Assembly (NCBI GenBank): GCA_012295275.1
Contig: CM022676.1
Location: forward strand, 5,036,187 to 5,083,686
From: Chrysomallon squamiferum
Lineage: Eukaryota; Mollusca; Gastropoda; Neomphalida; Peltospiridae
Direction of reading: 5' to 3'
DNA length: 47,500 nucleotides
Below are positions 1-40,979 of the stretch, one piece after another (the stretch's first letter is position 1; every line of letters begins with the position of its first letter). The translations under genes and the position numbers were made by a program. The notes below the pieces were generated by a model. It saw only the letters and a program-made list of their open reading frames with translations. It was not told the DNA's origin and did no database searches.

Positions 1-22
1 GTAATAAAATCGTCTAACTTAC

Positions 23-30052
<30,030 letters not shown>

Positions 30053-31505
30053 GATTGTTGGTTATTAAACTGGAAAAACAAAAATAAAAAATAAAAATTG
30101 TTTACAGTCTTTAACAATCTTATATTGAGTGCATTTTGAATCATCTGGAAGTTACTGTCAATCAACTGCTAGGTTTTCTTTGACATATAATTATTGGTTG
30201 TTTGGGGGGTTTTCGAGCGTTTTTTTTTTTTTTTTTTTTTTTTTTTTTCTTATTTTGTTTTGTTGTTTGTAAATTTAGAGCAATTTTACTGATTCTTTAA
30301 ATTATTTTATACTATACTATACCATTCTATTATTATTACTGTTATTAGTAGTTGTAGTAGTAGTAGAAAAGATAATAGTGATAATATATATTTATATATA
30401 TATTAAAATTCATGACTATAGATGCTCAATCTACATAATTAACTGTAATAGTTATGAACTGTAATTGCCGTCTGTGCGTATGTTTCTGTGTACATTTTTA
30501 TGTAATAAAATAATACATCTATTTATATTAATTGCAAATTATAATTTGGTGCAAAAATTTACAACAAAAAGGATTAATGTCATTAAGAATCTGACTTATC
30601 TTTAGCAATTTTATATCAATTGAAATTCAAAACGTTTCTTGTTTATTTAATACATTTATTTAAATTAAATTTTGCGTTTCTGACATCATTTCATACTTTT
30701 TAGTATGATCGAAAACTAGTCACAGCATCCTGTACATTATAAAAAATAAATTATTTTGGTCTAGTGCAATTAATTTCTAAATTATTGAAATCATTAATAC
30801 TCTTTAATTGCATACCTGACAAAATTGTCATCTGTTGCCAAGTGAAAATGAATAAAAAGATTGTTTCAATAAGTTATCTTCTGCTTCGGCAAGTCAGCGT
30901 TGTGAAAGTCGGCCATATTGTTTGCCGTTGCTATATTCTTTTTTTTACGTAATTCCTACCATGGTTTTGAAGCATTAAATCATAAATAATGATTGGTCGT
31001 TTGGTTTTAATACGCGAACTAACTTCACGGAAATATTTGAATTGTAAATATCAGTTATGCAGTTAACCAAATCTTTGTCTTTTAATATTTTTCTAATACA
31101 AACAATATTTCTTTTTAATCTCTGAATATAACTATATAAGCAAGTAAATTGACTGTAATTATTTTTAATAGACATTAGTAGTAGTAGTAGTAGTAGCAGC
31201 AGCAGCAGTATAGTAGTAGTAGTAGGTAAATAGTAATGTCAGACAAGTTGTTAACAAACGTTACATTGCTAATGTAAATATGCTGAAATAACTTATCTTT
31301 ACAAATTTTTAAATTAAATTTTGGTGGGAGATTTTTTTAAATTGTTACTACAGTTATTCATTAGTGTTGTTTTAATTTTTTCCACCTAGGGAATATGTCA
31401 TCCGTTATAATTGAAATTAAAAGACAAGTGAAATAAATCTTTGCATTTTATTTAACTTATTTCCTTAATTTGTTTTATTTATTTTATTAACTGATATTTT
31501 TCATT
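30053..31505. other. Divergent intergenic region, dynein side
   Basis: AT-rich with a poly(T) run at 30219-30249 and TAG/CAG trinucleotides at 31174-31225. No protein-coding signal seen apart from the small CG-containing island near 30900. Confidence 0.6.
30890..30940. promoter_or_regulatory. Possible promoter-proximal island between the divergent genes
   Basis: A short CG-containing island. On the minus strand AAACAATATGGCCGAC resembles a YY1-type start-site element (CAANATGGC). It lies about 850 bp upstream of the dynein ATG and could belong to its leader. Motif resemblance only. Confidence 0.2.
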
Positions 31506-31508
31506 TAC

Positions 31509-31643
31509 AGATTTCGGTTCTGTGCGGTAATTTACCTTCCCGGATATGACTGGTTCGCTTTTGCGTGTCTAATTTACCAACCGCGGTCTATACTAGATAA
31601 GTGCGTGTTGTGGGGTTATACGTATAAAACAAGTACTAAAATT
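31509..31643 (+). other. Candidate non-coding first exon of ZDHHC23
   Basis: A stretch of mixed base composition (CCGCGG and several CG dinucleotides) in an AT-rich desert, ending in a consensus GTAAGT donor at 31644. The first coding exon has an acceptor at 33909 upstream of the ATG, so a leader exon is expected somewhere here. No transcript evidence. Confidence 0.35.
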
Positions 31644-32344
31644 GTAAGTTGTTTATCGAATAATTAGTATCAGATTTATTTAAATTTTCCTTGTTATAGA
31701 TATGTGTATAAGACATTTTCAGTGAAGACAGAAATAGAAAGTTACGCCCCTTTAACAGATAGTGACTCACGATCTACCGTCTACGATTTAGTAATCACTG
31801 AATCAGTGACTGGATTGAACTTCGGAGATCTATGACAGGTTCATTAGTTACGACACAGTATGTGATTATATTATTTATGATCTTCCTTGTCACGAAATCT
31901 TGTTTAGATAATATCCTTTGTTAGGCTTATAACGAGACTTAGCATATCTACAATATAAAGTCATTGTGAAGATCGATCCATTTTAAAATTTAATGTTTCA
32001 TTTGTTTATATATATTTTCTGAAATCTAAAACGTAAAAGTATATTTATTTTATAATAGTTGTATTCATGTTCATTGATAATTATTGATATATTAATTACA
32101 CAGTTGAATATTACTGTAAACTATATTTGAAACTTACTAAATCAGTGCTAAAAATTAAAAAAATACTTCATATTTTATATTTTAAGCAAAATAAATGAAA
32201 ACCTATGATTGTGTATGCAGTATAGATGACATTAACATGTTTTAATATTGTACATTGATTAATACTATTATTGTAAGTAGTAATGATTTTATTACATTAC
32301 TGTTAATTACCACAGTGCTTTTAATGTTGTTATTCAAGATATAG

Positions 32345-32384
<40 letters not shown>

Positions 32385-32425
32385 TGGGGGGGAAGATATT
32401 AAACCTTTTCCTTTTCATTAAATTA

Positions 32426-32468
<43 letters not shown>
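32345..32468. repeat. (TG)n and (AC)n facing each other
   Basis: About 19 TG units (32347-32384) and about 18 AC units (32431-32468), 46 nt apart, so one strand can fold into a long hairpin. Confidence 0.93.
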
Positions 32469-32469
<1 letters not shown>

Positions 32470-32939
32470 AATCCCAACATAGCTGTCAATGTCAACTCAG
32501 TTATCCACTGCTGTACATGAATAATGTGCATTAGCCATGTTTGTGTGTATCCATATTATCCCTGTTATTATGCAACAGCAAGTATTCCCAAGTGTAGTAA
32601 TTCAGTCCTCTGTAAAGAAATGTCATATGCAAATGTACAGAAAACAATCGCCATAATAGACTATGAATATGTGACAGTTGCTGATTCAGTGTCACAGTGT
32701 GTCAGTACTAAAAATAGATTATGCATTACAGACAAGGAAAATGAAACAAATTGTATTGATTTACCAATGCTACTAGTTCACCTCGTTATTTTTAATGTGA
32801 ATTTCATCACATTTGTACTTGTAGACTGTTATTATTGTTAGTATTATCATTATGTTTATTATTACATGTTATTTTTATTGTTTATTTATTAATTATTACA
32901 TTACTTATGTATCATTGTTATCATATTATTGTTTATTCT

Positions 32940-33616
32940 TGCATACTGATAAAAGTAATTATTATTATTATTATTATTATTATTTTTATTATATATATTT
33001 GTTATCGTACATTATTGTTTATAATTAATTATTATATTCTTACATACTATTAATAAAAGTATTATTATTATATCTTACTGTTTAATGATAATTATTTTTT
33101 ATATATTAACAAAAGTGGTTTTGTATTATTATTTTTCATTGCATCTTATTAATACTGAATGTAATTATTAATTACTGTTATATATAACTTTATTAATATA
33201 TATTCTTTATTGTTATTATTATTACAACTTGTACTGCTAGTTACTACCATCTATGCCTGCCATTACTGTTATTATTATTACTACTGCTGTAATCTACTAC
33301 TAAGAACTACTACAAGTATTATTATAATTATTATTATTATTATTACTGCTACTACCACCACTACCTACCATCACTGTTGTTACCGTTATTATTAACACAA
33401 CTACAACTACAAGTATTATTATTATTATTATTATAGTAATTATTATTACTACTACCACCACTAACTACTATTACTGTTGTTATCGTTATTATTAACACAA
33501 CTACAAGTATTATTATTATTATTATTATTATTATGGTAATTATTATTACTACTACTACCACCACCACTACCTTCTATTACTGTTGTAATCGTTATTATTA
33601 ACACAACTACAAGTAC

Positions 33617-33674
<58 letters not shown>

Positions 33675-33746
33675 GTAATTATTATTATTACTACCACCAC
33701 CATTACCTACTATTACTGTTGTAATTGTTATTATTAACATAACTAC

Positions 33747-33785
<39 letters not shown>

Positions 33786-33860
33786 TACCACCATTAACTA
33801 TTATTACTGTTGTTATCGTTATTATTAACATAACTACAAGTATTATTATTATTATTATTG

Positions 33861-33892
<32 letters not shown>

Positions 33893-33900
33893 TACTACTA
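32940..33900. repeat. (ATT)n/(ACT)n array with ~115-150-bp higher-order units
   Basis: Unit 'ctattactgttgttatcgtt' + 'attattaacacaactacaag' + (TAT)n + 'actactaccaccacta' repeated about five times (33350-33850). Confidence 0.9.
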
Positions 33901-33945
33901 CTCAAACAGGATCTGTGAGTGTGCAGCACGTTGTTATGGTTGGTT

Positions 33946-34073
33946 ATGTCAAGCTCCAGGCTGTCGTCTAACGAAACGCTGTGCTGTTGTGAATACGAGA
34001 ATGCCGATGGACAAAGAAGTCACATGATACAGTGCTGTTGTGACTGCGAAGCTTTAGATGAAGCTTTTGACAG
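33946..34073 (+). CDS. ZDHHC23: ZDHHC23 exon with start codon
   Basis: ATG at 33946 reads MSSSRLSSNETLCCCEYEN, then CCCDCEALDEAFDR. A CAG at 33907-33909 is a likely acceptor for an upstream leader exon. Another ATG at 33936, out of frame and in better context, opens an 11-codon ORF overlapping the start. Confidence 0.9.
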
Positions 34074-34800
34074 GTCAGCATCATCATTGTTGTGTTTTTC
34101 TTCTTTTTTTTTTTTTTTTTTCGTAATTCAGTTATGAAAATGTCATTTATAATATTAATTGAGTTTTATGTTGACGTAATTTCTTTTGATATTTTTAGTA
34201 TTTCTTTTAATTGTTGGTAGAAAACATATTCAGTTTTAATCTCAGCTTAATAGTGTATTTATATATACTGTTTTTGGACTTAGAATTAGGCTAAATAGAC
34301 TATCAATTATATTATAATCCCCTTTTTTTTTTTTTTTTTTTTTTTTTTGTGTATATAGTAAGTATATTATTTCAAAGCTACACCAACCAATGGGAAAACC
34401 CAATGTTTTGAGTTAAAATTATGATAATAATAAAATATAAATCTTGATAATGATTATTTAATCATAAATGTTTTTTTATCCATACAGTAAGTATCCTAAC
34501 ATTTCAGATGAAAATTACAATAACAATGAAATATAAAACGTGATAATTATTATTTAATCCAAGCAGTTTTAATTCCAAACAAATGTTTTAAATTATAATT
34601 TTTACAATAACAATAAGATATGTCTCAAGTTAAAAATTACAATAATAATAAAATATTAATCCTGACAATGATTACTTAATCAAAAAGGTTTTTATCCACG
34701 CAGTGGGTATTCCAATGTATTAGATTAATAATAAAATATAAATTTAGATAATTATTATTATTTAATAAAAAAAAAAAAATTATTATTATTATTATTATTA

Positions 34801-34856
<56 letters not shown>

Positions 34857-37800
34857 CCTTACAGGTGTATGACTTGTAAACAGGTGCCAACATCCACGAT
34901 GCAGCGACTCGTACAAACGCTAACTGACCGATGTCGCATTCCGTGGATCGATGGCAAGGGAGCCGTCCAGGCAAAGCTCGACATCGTCATCCCCATCGTC
35001 ATCGTTCCGTTTTCCCTGTTCTTCGCGACGCTGAGCGTGGCGGCCACGGTTGTCACGTTCGTCTGCCTGCCTCTGTTCATGATGCTCTTTCACCAGGCGT
35101 GGCGTCGCCTCGGCAACCGGCAGACGCCGTTTTTCTTCGTCTGGGCGCTGACGTCTGTGATATTTTCCTATCTCGTTTTCGTGTCGTTCGTTATCCCGTT
35201 CCGGGAGATCCTCCTGTGGGAGAACCTCATTCTCTTCTCATGCTTGGGCCTCATGTTCTACATGCTGGTAAAGGTGAAGAGGAACCCTGGACGCTTGTTG
35301 ACCGTGGTCAGAAGGAGGCCCGATTTGCTGGCCAACAGTGATTTCATTCGCGGGGACCTCGACAGTGCGGAGGAAGGACTGAGCGAATCGAAAAAGTACG
35401 GGGGTCAGGGGAGCGAGTTTTCGAAAGGGTACGATGCCCCTACCCTTGCGGAGAGGGATGTGAAGTGGGTTGATTCGAGGCCCATTCGAGGTAGGTTCCT
35501 TTTTTTTTTTTTTTTTGTAAAAGATATTGTTTGTAGTTCTAGTTGTGTTAAATGTGATGATTGCTGTTGTTGTTGTTGTTGTTATTGTTTTTATTATTCA
35601 TTATTATTATTATTTTTATAGTAATTATATTATTATTGTTAGTGTTATTATATTATTGTAATTGTTATTATCATTATAACTAATTATTATTATTATTATT
35701 ATTATTATTATTGTTATTGTTATTATTATATATTTTGGGGATGGGATTGTTTATAATAAATCTTTCAGCAGAATTTCAGTGAAGCTTAGAGAAGCAGAGT
35801 AAAATGATTATATACAGTATTTACTTTTGTTATTATTAATATACTTTACTATTATTTACATTTTACATTTATTATTATTAAACTTTGTGTTATTTTATTG
35901 TTATTGTTATTATCATCTTCATTATTATTGTTATTTATTTATTATTATTATTATACTTTGTGTTATTTTATTGTTATTGTTATTAACATCATTGTCATCA
36001 TTGTTATTATTATTATTATTGATTTACACTGTCATTGGTTTATTTTATTTTTTATTTTAATTTAATTTAATTTTTTTTATTTTATTTTAATTTTATTTAA
36101 TTTTTTTATTTTAATTTAATTTAATCTCTTTTTTTTATTATTATTTATTTATTTATTTATTTTTTTTTTTTTTTTTTTTCAGGTGGTAAATTGGTGACCT
36201 GGTGTGACAGTTGTAAATTGAAACGACCTCCAAGGTCAGGTCACTGCACAATCTGTGAATCCTGCATCACAGTCAGAGATCATCACTGTGTCTGGTAATT
36301 TAATTTTCGGATTATATTCACTTCTCCCATTCCAACCACTTCCCCCCATGTCTGGTTCATCAAATGCAGTGTCATATATTTCCTGTTTATGGGAAGGTGC
36401 TAACAAACGATAACTTGTTGGGGTCATAAGAGAGTAGTCTGTCAAAACAGCATTATTTGTTTATCATTAAATATATTTGTTTTTTATAACCATAGATTTC
36501 AAAATTCTAAACATTTCTTTCTTTTTTTACTAATATAAGTCCTAATTATGTATGTTTACTTTTCATATTTTATTATTATTTTTATTTAATTTTTAATTTT
36601 TTTATAGTTATAATTTTCTGGTTATTCGTAAGTGTATCTCGTTTTCAGTTAATCATTCTTAATAATAATAATAATTAATTAATTAATTAAAACCAAAATA
36701 AAATTATAGCAACACAAAAAACCATATTTATAATAAATACTAAAATTACTTTTTTATATATATATTTATAAAAGTCACATTATTAATAACTGTTCGTCTA
36801 TATTTAAAAAAAAAATAATAATGTTTGTTATTTTCTTGTTATTTTCAGGATAAACAATTGTATAGGAGCAAATAATCATAGGTCATTTATGGCAGCCATG
36901 TTGTTATTTATCTTCTGTGGTTGCTATGGTTCCCATTTAACATTAACCACAATATGCACACCTGAAATGTACTATGAATGGTTTTTGCTACCGAACGACT
37001 GCAGATTTTTGTATGCAAATTTTGAGTGAGTATTTCTGTTTTTTCCTTCAATTTCAGAATGTTTTTATTTTTAAAAAATTTCATTACTGCAGATTTGGTA
37101 TTTTGTTTTCTGTAACTTTACTTTCAGCATTGCAAATTATAATTTTTTTTTTTTTCCTATACTTTAATCTCAGAAAATCTTTTTTTTCAATACACATATA
37201 CTGCAGTTTAAGTATATAAATTTCTAAACTTTATTTTCCTGTACTGTAATTTCAGTATTTTTATTTTCCTGTACCTTACTTTCTGTCCTTTTTACATTCC
37301 TTTACTTTAGTTTCAGTTATTTTCTATTTTCTTATACTTTGATTTCATGATATCTTTCTTTTTCTGATGTAATTTCAGTATTTTTATTTTCCTATTGTTT
37401 AATTTCATTATATATTTTAATATTTCAGTACTTTATTTTCAATATTTATTTTTCAGTGCTGTAATTTCAGTATCTTTTTTATACTTTATTTTTTGTCTTA
37501 TGTTCCTATGCTTCAGTGTCAGTATATATTATTTTATTTTCCAGTACTGCAATTTGTCTACTCTAAATATTTTTTATTTTCCAATACTGCAATTTCAGTA
37601 TATATATTTTCTTATTTTCAAATACTGCAATTTCAGTATATATGGTTTTTAATTGTCCAGTACTGCAATTTTTATTTTCCAGCACTGCATTTTCAGTATA
37701 CATATTTTGTATTTTCCTATTCTTCAGATTCAGTAAATATTTTTTTTTTTCTAGTACAATTCAGTATATATATTTTTTCCAGTACTACAGTTTCAGCATG

Positions 37801-38065
37801 TTTATTATTTATTTTCCAGTACTTCAATTTCAGTATATATATTTTTTATTTTCCAGTACTTCAATTTCAGTATATTTTTTTTTCCAGTACTGCAATATCA
37901 GTATATATATATATATATATATATAATCCAGTACTTCAATTTCAGTATATATATATATATTTTATTTTCCAGTACTTCAATTTCAGTATATTTTTTTTTT
38001 CTCCAGTACTGCAATTTCAGTATATATATATATATTTTTTTTTTTTTCCAGTACTACAATTTCAG

Positions 38066-38096
<31 letters not shown>

Positions 38097-38354
38097 TCCA
38101 GTACTGCAATTTCAGTAGTCACTGTGTGTTACACGCTGATTGCTGTTGCTCTCATGTCTGTTGGTTTCCTCTATCAAGTGATTCTCATCAGTCAGAACGC
38201 CACATCGCAGGAACTGCACCAGGCGTCGCTGCGTGGGATGACGTGGCTGGGACTCTTTGCCTTCAACAACGTCCACAACCAGGGCATCATCGCCAACTGG
38301 ATGGAGTTTCTCTTCCACCACAGTCGCAAGTCTTCAGGGCATATTGTCTTGTAA
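33946..38354 (+). CDS. ZDHHC23: Palmitoyltransferase ZDHHC23 (complete, 5 coding exons, 431 aa)
   Basis: Multi-pass S-acyltransferase: takes palmitoyl-CoA onto its own DHHC cysteine, then onto cysteines of membrane-bound substrates, in Golgi or related membranes. Join 33946-34073, 34865-35490, 36183-36294, 36849-37025, 38102-38354, all in phase. The Cys-rich N terminus (CCCEYEN, CCCDCEALDEAFDRC, residues 13-47) is specific to ZDHHC23 among DHHC enzymes. Hydrophobic spans lie at about 83-118, 131-154, 160-178, in exon 4 and early exon 5. The zinc domain spans 258-299 with CDSCKLKRPP, HCTICESC, DHHC at 284-287 and WINNCIGANNHRSF. The C-terminal 'YQVILIS.N.T..EL...' block and HH near the end also match. 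Human ZDHHC23 is 409 aa. The mammalian protein carries a PDZ ligand; this one ends HIVL, possibly a different class. Head to head with the dynein gene. Confidence 0.93.
34320..34860. repeat. Poly(T), (ATT)n and 'gataataataaaatataaat' repeats
   Basis: ZDHHC23 intron 1. About four diverged ~85-bp units from 34380 ('aaaattacaataataataaa', 'ttaatca'), then T17 and ATT runs up to the exon 2 acceptor. Confidence 0.8.
34865..35490 (+). CDS. ZDHHC23: ZDHHC23 exon 2 (transmembrane region)
   Basis: CMTCKQVPTSTMQRLVQTL, RCRIPWIDGKG, three hydrophobic spans, then VKRNPG and a variable acidic/Ser linker ending in DSRPIRG. TTACAG acceptor, GTAGGT donor. GC content is strikingly high for the window. Confidence 0.95.
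35560..36180. repeat. (TTG)n/(ATT)n/(TTTA)n tract
   Basis: Nearly all of ZDHHC23 intron 2, ending in T20 before the exon 3 acceptor. Confidence 0.9.
36183..36294 (+). CDS. ZDHHC23: ZDHHC23 exon 3 (zinc-binding core with DHHC)
   Basis: WCDSCKLKRPPRSGHCTICE, then SCITVRDHHCVW. All Cys/His ligands and the catalytic cysteine of DHHC are present. GTAATT donor splits the Trp codon. Confidence 0.97.
36295..36848. other. ZDHHC23 intron 3
   Basis: AT-rich; short AAT and ATTA runs near 36660-36690; no other signal. Confidence 0.6.
36849..37025 (+). CDS. ZDHHC23: ZDHHC23 exon 4
   Basis: INNCIGANNHRSFMAAMLLF, IFCGCYGSHLTLTTICTP, then CRFLYANF. It contains the NNCIG..N...F motif and the third main membrane span. 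GTGAGT donor, phase 2. Confidence 0.95.
37220..38101 (+). repeat. Array of copies of the exon 5 acceptor and exon start
   Basis: 'ttttccagtactgcaatttc' + 'agtatata' repeated about a dozen times from 37530 to 38100, with older diverged forms ('tactttaatttcagtattttt') back to about 37220. Each carries one or two AG acceptors; the last copy is the real exon 5 start. (TA)n runs fill the gaps near the 3' end. Confidence 0.95.
38102..38354 (+). CDS. ZDHHC23: ZDHHC23 exon 5 with stop codon
   Basis: TAISVVTVCYTLIAVALMSV, GFLYQVILISQNATSQELHQ, ending SSGHIVL and TAA at 38352-38354. Only the acceptor CCAG at 38098-38101 keeps phase with exon 4. The intron before it is an array of copies of this same acceptor plus exon start. 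Confidence 0.93.
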
Positions 38355-38760
38355 CAAAAAGTGTTTGTGTGCACTTACTTCTGCTCTTTTTTTTATTATT
38401 TTTTATTTTTTTTAAAAAGACTAAAGTCCTTACTCAAAGACAGATGTAAAAACTAATACTCTGGAGGAGAAGAGAATCTTTTAATAGATTCTTGTTTTTA
38501 TTGTGGTACGTGATGATAATGATACAATCAGATGAGACAATATAAATCTTAAAAAAAAAAATTGAAGAAAAATTAAAAAGAAAATATATATATATATTTT
38601 TTTTTTTTTACTGAAATTAAATGCAAGCTTCAGTATAATCCCTTGCTAATTTAGTCGCATTTCTTTCTTTCATCGATTACAAAAATCATGAATGAAATTA
38701 TAAATCTCAAAGATTATCTGTTTTACTGCAGACAGAAATGAAATAGAGGCCAAAGGAGAG
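38355..38760 (+). other. Probable ZDHHC23 3' UTR
   Basis: Follows the stop; ordinary AT-rich sequence with one TA run; extent unknown. Confidence 0.4.
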
Positions 38761-38764
38761 ACTT

Positions 38765-38965
38765 GTTCAAATATGTAGGCCAGTACTGTTTTGCTCTCCT
38801 ATTTATAATTTATAATGTTCTGCAGACTTTCAGTTCACAATACTCCTAGGACCATCTGGCTCAGTTGTCTGTGGTCTGATGATGTCCACTGCTTTCTGGC
38901 CAGTCCATTTATTTATATTGTCCATTTAAACTGACCTTTGGCCTTCCCCATTTCCCTCTGCCTTC
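38765..38965 (-). mobile_element. Decayed 3' end of a non-LTR retrotransposon ORF
   Basis: On the minus strand, broken frames read GRGKWGRPKVS, MDWPESSGHHQTTDN and ARWS, resembling the 'GRP..RW.D.I..W.G.......+.R..WR' tail of LINE reverse-transcriptase ORFs. Several stops and shifts; only a fossil. Recognition is by pattern. Confidence 0.45.
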
Positions 38966-39004
38966 AACAGTGACCTATAGAATGACGTTACATTAAGCAA
39001 CAAA

Positions 39005-39010
39005 AATAAA
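39005..39010 (+). terminator. Possible poly(A) signal for ZDHHC23
   Basis: AATAAA about 650 nt after the stop. Position only; cleavage could be elsewhere in 38355-39500. Confidence 0.2.
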
Positions 39011-40100
39011 TTACAACTGATGTAAGTATTTTTTTTTAATTAATTACAGGCCCAGTTTTTGAAACTGTATGGAAAAAGTGTATAATAATGAGATTGATTT
39101 GATATGATATTATAAAATTAGAAAATAATAATATTATCGGTGAATTTTAAGTGAATTTTAAATCAGTGGTGGCTTTTGAAATAAATATTTGTTAATCATG
39201 ATGCACAAAATTGACTGAATGTGTAGTGTTTAGATTATTAACAAACAAACACACACACACACACACACACACATGCATATACACACACTATTGTTTAAAG
39301 AAACTCCAGAAGAAAAATAAAATCCTTTTTAATTGTCATTACTATTTTTATTTAATTTTTTAGTATTGTTATTTTTTATAATTAATTACAGAGAAGAAAA
39401 GTTAAAATAATTAATTCAAAACTAGATCTACCAATCGGGCGAATAAACATTACTGTATTTTATCTTTGAATAAATTAACTCAATACATTTATAATACTAC
39501 TTATCATTTATTTTTCTGGAAGAATTTAAATGTAAAAAGAAAATGAAGGTTACAACTCTTGAGTTTGGACTTTAAATCTGTGCCAGGATGAATGATAATG
39601 TTTTTTTAAAAAGTCGTGCTCAAATGCTGTATTTCGGCATAGCTCATTAATTTGTATGTATGTGTACACTTGTTAATTATGTGTGTATTTCACTATTAGT
39701 GTGTGTAATACAAGACAGTATATGTATATTTGTAATAAAACTGTAACACATGTACATATATGTATATTAAAAAAAAATATATATAATAATGTATTTAGAA
39801 CGAAAAGAATGTGCTTAGTCCAACTCTGTGGTGATATATTTTTTAATTTTTTTTATCTGTTTTACTACATATATATATATATTTTGATTTTATATTTTGA
39901 AGATTGTATGGTCTTAAGAAACATGGCTCTTTTTGCTAAAGAATAATTGACAAGATTAATGAAAAGTAAAAAAAAAAAATTAGTTCAATTACCAATAGAA
40001 CAGTTTTTTATTGTTTATTTTTTAATATTTCAATCAGTTCTTTAGTGTCCATAATGATAATAATATGTGATCTCATTTAGCTTTTCAATTTGTTTCATTT
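39011..40100. other. Convergent intergenic region, first part
   Basis: AT-rich with a CA run at 39249-39290, a TA run near 39870 and poly(A) near 39970; no gene recognised. Confidence 0.6.
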
Positions 40101-40640
40101 CTCAGTAGTACTATATTATTTCACTGTTAGAATTTAGGTTGCATATTTATATTAATTCAGCATTGAAATTTCATTTGTATGTTATGTATTCAGATCTAGA
40201 ATTTCAGAGAATGTTTTTTTTTTTTTTTTTTTTTTTTTAAGTATCATCAATTTCAGGTCAATCTGTAATTTCAGTTATATATTTTTCAATACCATTAATT
40301 TCAGTTCTGTATTTTTTTATACCTGTAATTTCAGTTGTTGATTTTCATGGAAGTACTAAAGTTTTGGTTTTATATTTTCTGAGGATTTTTAATGTTATTT
40401 GAGTATTATGATTTCAGTGCTTGTCGAAATACATCTGTTTCAGTTGTCTATTTTTCAGTACCACAGTGTCAGGAATAATATTATTCAAGCTAACAATTTC
40501 TGTTACATGTTTTTAAAGTTCTAGATGTAAGTTTTATGTATTTTAATACTGAAAATATCAGTTGTATTATTTCCTTTGCCATAGGTTCAGTTGTACAATT
40601 TTCAGTACCAAATTTCAGTTACTTTACTTAATGATAACCA
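40100..40640. repeat. Degenerate 'atttcagt' repeats
   Basis: Roughly 35-50-bp units with 'aatttcagttatatattttc' or similar, strongly diverged, reminiscent of the ZDHHC23 intron 4 array but 2 kb downstream of the gene. Followed by T-runs to 40685. Confidence 0.6.
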
Positions 40641-40979
40641 TGACATTTTTTTTTTTTTTTTGTTTTTTTTTTTTTTTTTTTTTTTCAATATGAAATCTAA
40701 TCTTTTCTTTATTTTATATATTATTTAATTTTGATATGAACTATTCCTATTTCAATTTCAGGATCCTTAAGAATTTGCTGTGTAGATAATACAGGCAGCT
40801 GAATTAATGAAGTTTGTTATTCATGTTTGCAGACATCTAACTACTGTTAAAAAGCTAATATATATAAAACTGAAAGACTACAAGAATCTTCATTAATTCA
40901 GTTTAGCATATTTCTCAATTAAAAAATTTCGGACTGTATTAGTGTGTATATCTCAGGTCATGAATTTAAACCTGCATAT

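Larger units (their letters stand above)
31644..33909 (+). other. Probable 5' intron of ZDHHC23
   Basis: Between the candidate leader exon and the first coding exon. It holds an unrepetitive stretch to about 32340, the TG/AC pair at 32345-32468, and a trinucleotide array. An open frame at 32524-32841 has no recognisable homology. Confidence 0.35.

Noticed and set aside
32524-32841. 105-codon plus-strand ORF upstream of ZDHHC23
   Set aside because: Mixed composition but no recognisable motif, no splice context and TTA/ATT repeats at its end; it could be chance.
34931-35341. 136-codon ORF in another frame of ZDHHC23 exon 2
   Set aside because: Shadow of the GC-rich exon; the main frame has the family motifs.
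38110-38118. TTTCAG and TTTCAGTAG as exon 5 acceptors of ZDHHC23
   Set aside because: Both need phase 1 from exon 4, which ends in phase 2; CCAG at 38101 fits and adds the conserved TAIS start.
37395-38449. Phe/Tyr/Ile-rich ORF spanning the acceptor array
   Set aside because: Repeat translation; it enters the real exon 5 in the wrong frame.
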